Origin: Xanthomonas pisi DSM 18956
Lineage (GTDB): Bacteria; Pseudomonadota; Gammaproteobacteria; Xanthomonadales; Xanthomonadaceae
Length of the DNA: 42,182 bases
Reading direction: 5' to 3'
NCBI RefSeq assembly: GCF_001010415.1
Contig: NZ_JPLE01000067.1
Span: 1-42,182, forward strand
Numbering within the stretch: the stretch's first letter is position 1; every line of letters begins with the position of its first letter. Below, one piece after another: positions 1 to 8,500 of this stretch. The notes under the pieces were generated by a model. It did not search any database and was not told the DNA's origin. It saw only the letters and a program-made list of their open reading frames with translations. A program made the translations under genes and the position numbers.

Positions 1-20
1 GTGAACAGCATTGCCGGCAT
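1..20 (-). CDS. Possible first codons of an outer-membrane efflux factor (partial)
   Basis: An ATG on the minus strand at 20 (second in-frame ATG at 11) lies 34 bases after the stop of the RND pump gene and reads off the left edge. RND operons with this gene order often continue with an OprM/TolC-type outer-membrane lipoprotein. Only about six codons are visible, so this rests on position alone; the pump gene could equally be the last of the operon. Confidence 0.25.
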
Positions 21-54
21 TGCCGGGGCTTTCGTCTTGCGACCAACCGATCGA

Positions 55-3000
55 TCAACGATCCGGACGATGCGTACCCGAGTCGTTCTGCGCGGTCAGG
101 TATTCCTTGGACTGTTCGTCCAGCTTGTCGCCCAGCATGCGCCGCACCACCACGAAGAACAGCGGGATGAAGATCACGCCGAGCACGGTGGCGAACACCA
201 TGCCGCCGATCACGCCGGTACCGATGGAGTGGCGCGAGTTGGCGCCGGCACCGGTGGAGATCGCCAGCGGCAACACGCCCAGGATGAAGGCGAACGAAGT
301 CATCAGGATCGGGCGGAAACGCAGATGCGCCGCTTCCAGGGTCGCCTCGCGCAGGGTCTTGCCCGCCGCACGCTGCTCCACCGCAAATTCCACGATCAGG
401 ATCGCGTTCTTCGCTGCCAGACCGATCACCGTGATCATGCCGATCTTGAAGTACAGATCGTTCGGCAGGCCACGCAGCATCGAGAAGGTGATCGCCCCCA
501 GCACGCCGATCGGCACCACCATCAGCACCGCCACCGGAATCGACCAGCTCTCGTAGAGCGCGGCCAGGCACAGGAACACCACCACCACCGACAACGCCAG
601 CAGCAGCGTCGCCGCGTTACCGGCAATGATTTCCTGGTACGACATGCCGCTCCAGTCGAAACCGAAGCCTGGCGGCAGATCGTTGTTGACGATCTCTTCC
701 ATCGCCGTCATCGCCTGGCCGGAGCTACCGCCCGGGGCCGGGTTGCCGACGATGTTCACCGCCGAATAGCCGTTGTAGCGATTCAGCGCCGGCGAGGCGT
801 AGGTCCATTCGGCCTTGACCACATTGCTCAGCGGAATCATGCCGGGCTGCCCGTCGGCACCGGTGGCGGTGCTGCTGGGAGTGAAGAAGTTGCGCAACGA
901 CTCGGGGCCGGTACGGAACTGATCGTCGGCACGGATGTTGACGCGCTTGATGCGGCCTTCGGAGAAGTAGTCGTTGACATAGACCGGCGCCAGCATCAGC
1001 TGGATCGAGCTGTAGATGTCGCTGACTTCCAGACCCATCGACTGCGCCTGCACGCGGTCCACATGCAACTGCAGCTGCGGCGAATTTTCCAGGCCGTTCG
1101 GACGCACGCCCACCATGGTGTCGGCCTTTTGCGCTGCCTTGCCCAGCACGATGTTGCGCGCCTGGGTCAATGCTTCCTGACCTGCGCCGGAACGGTCCTG
1201 CAGCCACATGTCGAAGCCGCCGAACTGGCCAAGGCCCTGCACGGTGGGCAGGTTGACCACGAAGATCTGCGCGCCCTTGATGCCGTAGAAGGCGCCGTTG
1301 AGTTGCTGGATCAACTGTTCGGCAGTGACGTCACGCTCTTCCCACGGCTTGAGCCGGATGAAGCCCATGCCGACGTTTTCGCCCGACCCGAGGAAGCTGA
1401 AACCGGCGATCTGCAGCATGCCTTCCACGGCCGGCTGCTTTTCCAGCACCGCACGCATCTGCGCAAACGCTTCGTTGGTGCGGATCTTGGTGGCGCCCGG
1501 CGGCAGCTGCACGATGGCCACCGCAAAGCCCTGGTCTTCTTCCGGCAGGAAGCTGCCCGGCATGCGGGTGAACAGGAAGCCGCACAGCACCACCAGCACC
1601 ACGAACACGATCATCCACGGCGGCGAGCGCTTCAGCGTGTGACCCACCACGCCGACATAGCGATGCGCCAGCTTGTCGTAGTACTTGTCGAAGGTACGGT
1701 AGACCCAGTTCTTCTTGTCTGAATGGGTGGGCTTGAGGAAGCTGGCGCACAGCGCCGGGGTGAAGGTCAGCGCCAGGAACGCGGAGAAGCCCATCGACAT
1801 GGCGATGGTCAGCGCGAACTGCTTGTAGATCGCACCGGAGGCGCCGGGCTGCAGCGAGGAGGGGATGAACACCGCCGCCAGCACCACGGTGATGGCCACC
1901 ACCGCGCCGGTGATCTGGGTCATCGCCTTCTGCGTGGCGGCCTTCGGCTCCAGATGCTCCTCGCTCATGATGCGTTCGACGTTCTCGATCACCACGATCG
2001 CGTCGTCCACCACGATGCCGATCGCCAGCACCATCGCAAACAGCGTCAGCTGGTTGATGGTGAAGCCGATGGCGTACATGCCGAAGAACGTGCCCAGCAG
2101 CGCCACCGGGATCACCAGGGTCGGGATGACCGTGGCGCGGAAGTTCTGCAGGAACAGCAGCATCACCAGGAACACCAGCACGATGGCTTCCACCAGCGTG
2201 TGCACCACTTCCTCGATGGAGATGCGCACGAAGGTGGTCGACTCGTACGGTGCAAACCAGGTCACGCCCTGCGGGAAGGTGGGCTGCAGCTCGTCGAGCT
2301 TGGCCCCGACCGCCTCGGACACGTTCAGTGCGTTGGCGCCCGGCAGCAGCTGGATACCGAAGGCACCGGTGGGCTTGCCGTTGTACTGGGTGTCGAAGCC
2401 GTAGTTGCTCGGCCCCACGGTGACGCGCGCGACGTCCTTCAGGCGCACGGTCGCACCGTTGTTGTCGGTGCGCAGGATGATGTTCTCGAACTCTTCCGGC
2501 GAGCTGAAACGCCCTTCGGCCGACACCGTGGCGGTGAAGCTGATGCCCTCCGGCGTGGGGTCGGCACCGACCGAACCGGCCGCGAACTGCACGTTCTGGT
2601 TACGCACCGCGGTCAGCACCTGGGTGGCCGACAGGTTGTAGCCCTGCAGCTTTTCCGGGTTCAACCAGATGTTCATCGCGTACTCGGCGCCGAACTGGTT
2701 GGTGCTGCCGACGCCGGGAACACGCGAGATCTGCTCGAGCACGCGCGAGCCGACGATGTCGTTGAGCGCATCGCGGTTGATCGACGGGTTGTCCGAACGC
2801 AGCGCGGCCACCATCAGGAAGCCGGCATTGGCCTTGGCCACCACCACACCCTGCTGGGTCACTTCGGACGGCAGGCGGGGCGTGGCCAGCGACACCTTGT
2901 TCTGCACCTGCACCTGCGCGATATCCGCGTCGGTGCCGGTTTCGAAGGTCAGCGTGATGGTGACGCGGCCGTTGGAGGCCGACGAGGAGTTGAAGTACAG

Positions 3001-3225
3001 CAGGTGGTCGATACCGGTGAGCTGCTGCTCGATGACCTGCGTCACCGCCTTTTCGGCGGTATCGGCACTGGCACCGGGGAAGTTGGCGGTGACGGTGACC
3101 TGCGGCGGGGCGATCGTGGGGTACGACTCGATACCCAGATTCAGGATCGAGATCACGCCCGCAAGCGAGATCAGGATCGCCACCACCCAGGCAAAGATCG
3201 GGTGTTCGATAAAAAACTTAGGCAT
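55..3225 (-). CDS. acrB: RND multidrug efflux inner-membrane transporter, AcrB/MexB type
   Basis: Proton-driven inner-membrane pump of the HAE-1 RND family, expected to form a trimer that takes drugs from the periplasm and outer leaflet. The product is 1,056 residues, close to AcrB (1,049). The N-terminus (MPKFFIEHPIFAWVVAIL) is the typical first membrane helix. The transmembrane proton-relay pair falls at D407-D408 in IGIVVDDAIVVIENVER, the same numbering as AcrB, and the TM10 lysine motif GLAAKNAILIVEF is present. A large periplasmic loop follows TM1 and a second follows TM7. The start lies 12 bases after the adaptor gene stop, so the two are co-transcribed. Xanthomonas relatives are named acrB, mexB or smeE-like; substrate range cannot be read from sequence. 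Confidence 0.95.
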   Translation of the reverse strand: MPKFFIEHPIFAWVVAILISLAGVISILNLGIESYPTIAPPQVTVTANFPGASADTAEKAVTQVIEQQLTGIDHLLYFNSSSASNGRVTITLTFETGTDADIAQVQVQNKVSLATPRLPSEVTQQGVVVAKANAGFLMVAALRSDNPSINRDALNDIVGSRVLEQISRVPGVGSTNQFGAEYAMNIWLNPEKLQGYNLSATQVLTAVRNQNVQFAAGSVGADPTPEGISFTATVSAEGRFSSPEEFENIILRTDNNGATVRLKDVARVTVGPSNYGFDTQYNGKPTGAFGIQLLPGANALNVSEAVGAKLDELQPTFPQGVTWFAPYESTTFVRISIEEVVHTLVEAIVLVFLVMLLFLQNFRATVIPTLVIPVALLGTFFGMYAIGFTINQLTLFAMVLAIGIVVDDAIVVIENVERIMSEEHLEPKAATQKAMTQITGAVVAITVVLAAVFIPSSLQPGASGAIYKQFALTIAMSMGFSAFLALTFTPALCASFLKPTHSDKKNWVYRTFDKYYDKLAHRYVGVVGHTLKRSPPWMIVFVVLVVLCGFLFTRMPGSFLPEEDQGFAVAIVQLPPGATKIRTNEAFAQMRAVLEKQPAVEGMLQIAGFSFLGSGENVGMGFIRLKPWEERDVTAEQLIQQLNGAFYGIKGAQIFVVNLPTVQGLGQFGGFDMWLQDRSGAGQEALTQARNIVLGKAAQKADTMVGVRPNGLENSPQLQLHVDRVQAQSMGLEVSDIYSSIQLMLAPVYVNDYFSEGRIKRVNIRADDQFRTGPESLRNFFTPSSTATGADGQPGMIPLSNVVKAEWTYASPALNRYNGYSAVNIVGNPAPGGSSGQAMTAMEEIVNNDLPPGFGFDWSGMSYQEIIAGNAATLLLALSVVVVFLCLAALYESWSIPVAVLMVVPIGVLGAITFSMLRGLPNDLYFKIGMITVIGLAAKNAILIVEFAVEQRAAGKTLREATLEAAHLRFRPILMTSFAFILGVLPLAISTGAGANSRHSIGTGVIGGMVFATVLGVIFIPLFFVVVRRMLGDKLDEQSKEYLTAQNDSGTHRPDR

Positions 3226-3237
3226 GTCCGGGTTCCG

Positions 3238-4554
3238 TCACTGCTGCTTGGACTGGGAGTCGGCCGGCTGCGCCGCCGCATCCTGCTTGGGCTGCTCCTG
3301 CGCCGCCGGTGCCGCGGCATCGGCGGCGTTGGTAGCCGGTGCGGCCTTGGCATCGCCGGCCTGGCCTGCGGCAGGCGCCGCGCCAGGTGCACCGGGCTGA
3401 CCCGGCTGAGCGCCGGCGGCCGGCTTGTTCGGATCCCACGGCACGCCCTTGGCGGGCTGACCTTCCTTGGCCTTCTGCACGCCATCGACGATGACCTGGT
3501 CGCCCGGGGTCACGCCGCCGGTCACGATCCACTGGCCCTTCTGCTGGCCGTCGACGGTGAGGTTCTTGCGCACCACCTTGCCGTCCTTGCCCAGCACCAG
3601 CGCATAGGCGCCGGTCGCATCGCGCTGCAGCGCCTGCTGCGGCAGCAGGTAGGCGTTGTTGCGCTGGCCCAGGCTGGCCTTGAAGGTCACGAACGCGCCC
3701 GGCAGCAATGCCAGTTCCGGGTTGGGCAGGGTCGCGCGCAGCGACACCGCGCCGGTGCTCGGGTCCACCGTCACCGCCGACACGTCCAGCGTACCGGGGT
3801 GCGGGTACAGGGCGCCGTTGCCCAGTTCCACGTTGATGGTGGACTTGCCGTCACCGCTGAGCTGCACGTTGCCGCTGCTCTGCGCCTGGCGCAGCGCGGC
3901 GAGTTCTTCGCTGCTCATCGCAAAGTTGACGTACAACGGGTCGATCTGGTCCACCGTGGTCAGCAGGGTCGCTTCGCCGGCGCCGACCAGCGCGCCTTCG
4001 GTCACCCGCTGGATGCCGGCGCGGCCGGTGATCGGCGAGGTGACGCTGGCGAAGCTGAGCTGGATCCGGGCGGCCTGCACCGCGCCGCGCGCCTGCTGCA
4101 CGCTGGCGCCGGAGGAGCGCTCGGTGGCTTCGGCGTTATCGATGTCGGCACGCGAGACGTACTGCTGCGGCGCCAGGCTGCGCGCGCGCTTGGCGGCGAT
4201 CTGGGCATTGGCATAGGTCGCCTCGGCGGCGGCCAGCTGGCCCTGAGCCTGCAGCAACGAGGCGCGCAGCGGCATCGGGTCGATCTCGAACAGCGGCTGG
4301 CCTTCCTTGACGTCGGTGCCTTCGGTGTACAGGCGCTTGAGCAGGACGCCGTCCACGCGGGCACGCACGTCGGCCGAACGGAACGCCGACAGGCGGCCCA
4401 CCAGGTCGCGTTCCAGCGGCAGCGTCTGCGGTTTCATTTCCAGCACCGACACTTCCGGCGGCGGGGGCGCCTGCTGTTGTTCGGGCTTGCTGCAGGCAGC
4501 GAGCGCCACGGTGATGGCCAAGGCCAGGCCGAAGGTGCGGAGCGGGGCAATCAT
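3238..4554 (-). CDS. acrA: RND efflux periplasmic adaptor lipoprotein, AcrA/MexA type
   Basis: Membrane-fusion protein linking the RND pump to an outer-membrane channel. The chosen start (ATG at 4554, 438 residues) gives a lipoprotein signal with lipobox LAAC and lipidated C21; a longer reading from 4668 would bury this signal. Residues from about 40 to 360 show the usual order: barrel-sandwich half-motif, a coiled-coil hairpin rich in A/Q/R (AQGQLAAAEATYANAQIAAKRARSL), then SPITGRAGIQRVTEGALVG and the beta-barrel region. The last ~75 residues are unusual: a low-complexity tail of Ala, Pro, Gln and Gly ending in SKQQ, longer than in AcrA or MexA. The gene lies between tetR (14-base gap) and the pump (12-base gap). 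Confidence 0.94.
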   Translation of the reverse strand: MIAPLRTFGLALAITVALAACSKPEQQQAPPPPEVSVLEMKPQTLPLERDLVGRLSAFRSADVRARVDGVLLKRLYTEGTDVKEGQPLFEIDPMPLRASLLQAQGQLAAAEATYANAQIAAKRARSLAPQQYVSRADIDNAEATERSSGASVQQARGAVQAARIQLSFASVTSPITGRAGIQRVTEGALVGAGEATLLTTVDQIDPLYVNFAMSSEELAALRQAQSSGNVQLSGDGKSTINVELGNGALYPHPGTLDVSAVTVDPSTGAVSLRATLPNPELALLPGAFVTFKASLGQRNNAYLLPQQALQRDATGAYALVLGKDGKVVRKNLTVDGQQKGQWIVTGGVTPGDQVIVDGVQKAKEGQPAKGVPWDPNKPAAGAQPGQPGAPGAAPAAGQAGDAKAAPATNAADAAAPAAQEQPKQDAAAQPADSQSKQQ

Positions 4555-4568
4555 CAGGAGGAACTCCG

Positions 4569-5228
4569 TTAGGGTCTTGAAGAGAAAAGGGCAAGCGGGG
4601 CCGGCGCGGGCGCGGCAGTGGCCGCGGCAAACGCCCGCAAAAAGGTCTCGACGGCGAACTGCGCCCACTGCTGCCTGGCGGCGAGGCCGGCGCGGTGGGG
4701 TACCTGGAAGCGTTGGCGATCGAAATCCAGCCCGACGATCATGCTGAGCAGCAGTTCGGCCATGAAGTGCGGATCGTCATGGCGCAGCTGGCCGGCGGCC
4801 ATCGCTTGCTCGAAGCGATGCGCCAGGCGTTGCTGCATGCCGACGACGCCCTCATGGAAGATCTGTTGCGACTGATCGGGGAACCGGTGCGACTCGGCCT
4901 CCACCAAACGACAGGTCTGTAACACATCCGGGCTGTTGAGGCGGTCAAGATGGGCCAGCGCAAAGGCCAGCAGATCCTCGCGCAGATCGCCGGACACCGC
5001 GCCCAGCGGCACCGTGGCCAGGTGGACGTGGTCCTGCAGCACATCGCGCAGCAGGTTTTCCTTGCAGCCGTAATAACTGTAGAGCGTCTGCTTGGAACAG
5101 CCGGCGCGCTCGGCCACCGCGTCCATGCTCAGCCGCATTCCGCGCTCGGCAAGCAAGGTATGCACGGCAGCATGGATGCGGCGATCGCAGTCCGAACGCC
5201 GGGCAGCACGGGGGGAACGAGGGGTCAT
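4569..5228 (-). CDS. TetR-family repressor, first gene of the efflux operon
   Basis: One-component transcriptional regulator of 219 residues. The N-terminal helix-turn-helix covers about residues 34-53 (LSMDAVAERAGCSKQTLYSYY), and the C-terminal half is the variable ligand-binding and dimerisation domain. It sits immediately upstream of and in the same direction as the adaptor and pump genes (14-base gap), unlike acrR or smeT, which are divergent from their pumps. It therefore probably represses its own operon through the palindrome at 5237-5256, which ends just before its start codon. The inducer is unknown. Functionally equivalent to AcrR/TtgR; I assign no symbol because orthology cannot be tested here. 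Confidence 0.9.
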   Translation of the reverse strand: MTPRSPRAARRSDCDRRIHAAVHTLLAERGMRLSMDAVAERAGCSKQTLYSYYGCKENLLRDVLQDHVHLATVPLGAVSGDLREDLLAFALAHLDRLNSPDVLQTCRLVEAESHRFPDQSQQIFHEGVVGMQQRLAHRFEQAMAAGQLRHDDPHFMAELLLSMIVGLDFDRQRFQVPHRAGLAARQQWAQFAVETFLRAFAAATAAPAPAPLALFSSRP

Positions 5229-5236
5229 GGCGGTAG

Positions 5237-5256
5237 ACTATACCGTCCAGTTTAGT
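5237..5256 (-). promoter_or_regulatory. Candidate TetR operator and -10 box of the efflux operon
   Basis: A 20-base imperfect inverted repeat (outer ends ACTA and TAGT; 14 of 20 positions symmetric) lies 8 bases before the tetR ATG. On the minus strand it ends in TATAGT, a 5/6 match to a sigma-70 -10 box. If this is the -10, transcription starts within a few bases of the ATG, giving a leaderless or nearly leaderless mRNA. No strong -35 is visible. Autorepression through this site is an inference. Confidence 0.55.
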
Positions 5257-5505
5257 TTTTAAACAGCCTTGACGATCGCAGTTTGGTCTGCGCAACGCCT
5301 TGTGTGCCAAGCATTGGGCCGGACTTTGCCGGATCTGGCGATCCAGCGATCCGCCAGCCGGCCAAGCGTGTGGAAACTACAGAGCCATAATGCTTTGGCG
5401 CCGCTGTCGCGTCTGCTGGAGGCTCGGCATTTGCGCTATGCAGCAAGGCGTTGTCGCGGTGCATCGGTACAATTCAGGTTTTCCACCGAGCATCCCAGCT
5501 CTCTC

Positions 5506-8500
5506 ATGACAGCCAAGAAAGCCGCTTCGAAATCGTCCACGACGTCGGTCAAACCGGTCGCCGAACGTGCCGTCCCCGTGCTCGCCACCGAACCGCAGGC
5601 GGTCACCCTGGAGCCGGTGTTTGCTGCGTTGCGCAAGCGCTACCCGGCGGCCCGACAGTCCGAGGTCCAGTCGTTCGCGGCCGACTTCTATCGCCGGATG
5701 GAAGAGGACGAGTTCCCGAACCATCCGCCCGAGCAGTGGGCGGCGCTGGCGGCCGACATGCTGGAATTTGCGCGCGTGCGCAAGGCCGGGACGGTCAATG
5801 TACGGGTGTTCAACCCCACCCTGAAGAGCCACGGCTACGAGTCGCCGCACACGCTGCTGCAGATCGTCAATGACGACATGCCGTTCCTGGTGGATTCGGT
5901 GAGCATGACCCTGTCGGACCTGGGCATCGGCGTGCATGTGCTCGGCCACCCGGTGCTGCGCATCGCGCGCGACAAGGCCGGCAAGCTGACCGCCGTGGGC
6001 GAGGGCAAGAGCGAGTCGCTGATGGTGCTGGAGATCGACCGTCAGCCCGCCGATGAGATGGCCAAGGTGGAAGCGGCGGTGCGCAAGGTGCTGGGCGAAG
6101 TGCGCGCCATCGTGCACGACTGGGCAGCGATGCGCGAAAAGATGGTGATGCTGGCCGACGACCTGGCCACCCGCCGCCTGCCGATCGACGACATCAGCCG
6201 TCACGAAGCGCAGGAGTTCCTGCGCTGGGCCGCTGCCGACCATTTCACCTTCTTCGGCTACCGCGAATACCGCGTGGAGAAACAGGCTGGGCAGGACGTG
6301 CTGGCACCGGTAGAGGAAACCGGCCTGGGCCTGATGCGCGGCCACGACACCTCGCCGGCGCGCCCGGTGACCACGCTGGCGGCGCATGGCCTGAACGCCT
6401 CGTCCAAGCTCAAGGACGCGTTGATCCTGACCAAGACCAATGCACGTTCGCGCGTGCATCGGGTTGGCTACATGGATTACATCGGCATCCTGGAATTCGA
6501 TGCCAAGGGCCGCATCGTCGGCGAGCAGCGCTTCCTGGGCCTGTTCACCTCCAGCGCCTACAACCGCCGGCCGTGGGAAATCCCGCTGGTGCGCCAGCGC
6601 CACGAGTACGTGATGAGCAAGTCCGGGCTGACCCCGAGCAGCCATAGCGGCAAGGCCCTGCGGCATATCCTGGAGACGCTGCCGCGCGAGGAACTGTTCC
6701 AGTCCAACGAAGAAGAGCTGTACCGCACCGCGATCGGCATCCTGGGGTTGCAGGAGCGCGTGCGTAGCCGCATGTTCCTGCGCCGCGACAAGTACAGCCG
6801 TTTCATTTCTGCGCTGGTGTACATCCCGCGCGAGCGCTTCAACACCGATGTGCGCCTGCGCATCGAGGCGCTGCTCAAAGACGCCTTGCATGGCGAATAC
6901 ATCGACTCGTCGGTGGTGCTGGGCGAATCGCCGCTGGCGCAGCTGCATCTGATCGTGCGGCCCAAGAGCGGCGAAGCGCTGGAATTCAATACCACCGAAC
7001 TCGAATCGCGCCTGGCGCATCTGCTGCGCAACTGGCGCGATGCCCTGCGCGAAGCGCTGGTGGCGCGTCACGGCGAGGCCAACGGGCTGCGCATGGCGGC
7101 CAATTTCGGCCGCGCGTTGCCGGCCGGTTACATCGAAGATTCGTCGATCGAATCGGCGGTGTCCGACGTCGAACACCTGGCAACCCTGGATGGCCCGGAC
7201 GATCTGCATCTGAGCCTGCAGGAAATCCGCCGCGACGACGGTGTGCGGCTGGATGCGGGCGAGGGCCTGCGCTTGAAGCTGTACCGCCAGCTCGACGACA
7301 TCCCGTTGTCGGATGCGATGCCGATGATGGAAAACATGGGCCTGCGCGTGATCTCCGAGCGGCCGTATCGGCTGCAGGTGGGCGAGACGCCGGTCTATAT
7401 CCAGGATTTCGAAGTCGAATCGACCGCGGGCAAGATCAATGCCGCGCATGCCGATGCCGGCTTCGGCGAAGCGTTCGAGCGCATCTGGAATGGCGATGCC
7501 GAAAACGACGGTTTCAACCGTCTGATCCTGGCCGCCGGCCTGCACTGGCGTCAGGTCGCGTTGCTGCGCGGTTACTGCAAGTACCTGCTGCAGACCGCGG
7601 TGCCGTTCTCGCAGGCCTATGTGGAAGCCACGTTCACCCGTTATCCGTTGCTGGCGCGCCTGTTGGTGGAACTGTTCGAAGCGCGCTTCGACCCGTCCAC
7701 CGGCAGCGAAACAAAGGCACAGATCTTTGCCGGCCAGGAACGTCTGCGCGAGGAACTCTCCGCGCTGGCGGGCAGCGACGAAGCCACGCTCAAGGCCCTG
7801 GAACCGGTACTCGAGGCACGCGGCGGCGACCGCACTGCGCAGCAGGAGGCCACCCGCGCCACCTTGCTCAAGCTGATGGACCGCGTGTCCAGCCTGGACG
7901 AAGACCGCATCCTGCGCAGCTTCATCGATGTGATCGACGCCACGCTGCGCACCAACTACTACCAGACCGACAAGCAGGGCAAGTACGGCCATTGCATCAG
8001 CTTCAAGCTGGATTCGTCGATCGTGCCCGACCTGCCCAAGCCGCGTCCGTATCGCGAAATCTTCGTCTACGGCCCGCGCGTAGAAGGCGTGCACCTGCGC
8101 TTCGGCGCGGTGGCCCGTGGCGGCCTGCGCTGGTCGGACCGTCGCGAGGATTTCCGCACCGAGGTGCTGGGGCTGGTCAAGGCGCAGATGGTCAAGAACA
8201 CGGTGATCGTGCCGGTCGGCGCCAAGGGCGGTTTCTACGTCAAGCGCTCGCCGGTGGGTGGCGACCGCGACGCGGTGCAGGCCGAGGGCATCGCCTGCTA
8301 CAAGCTGTTCATCCAGGGCCTGCTCGACATCACCGACAACATCGTCGGCGGCAAGATCGTGCCGCCGCCGCAGGTGGTGCGCCACGATCAGGACGACCCG
8401 TACCTGGTGGTCGCGGCCGACAAGGGCACCGCCACGTTCTCCGACATCGCCAACGGGCTGGCGCTGGATCACGGCTTCTGGCTCGGGGATGCGTTCGCCT

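Noticed and set aside
1..4572. Long open frames on the plus strand over the efflux genes, including histidine- and arginine-rich products of over 500 residues
   Set aside because: They are antisense shadows of the RND and adaptor genes in GC-rich DNA; composition is unlike any protein family while the minus-strand frames match known families throughout.
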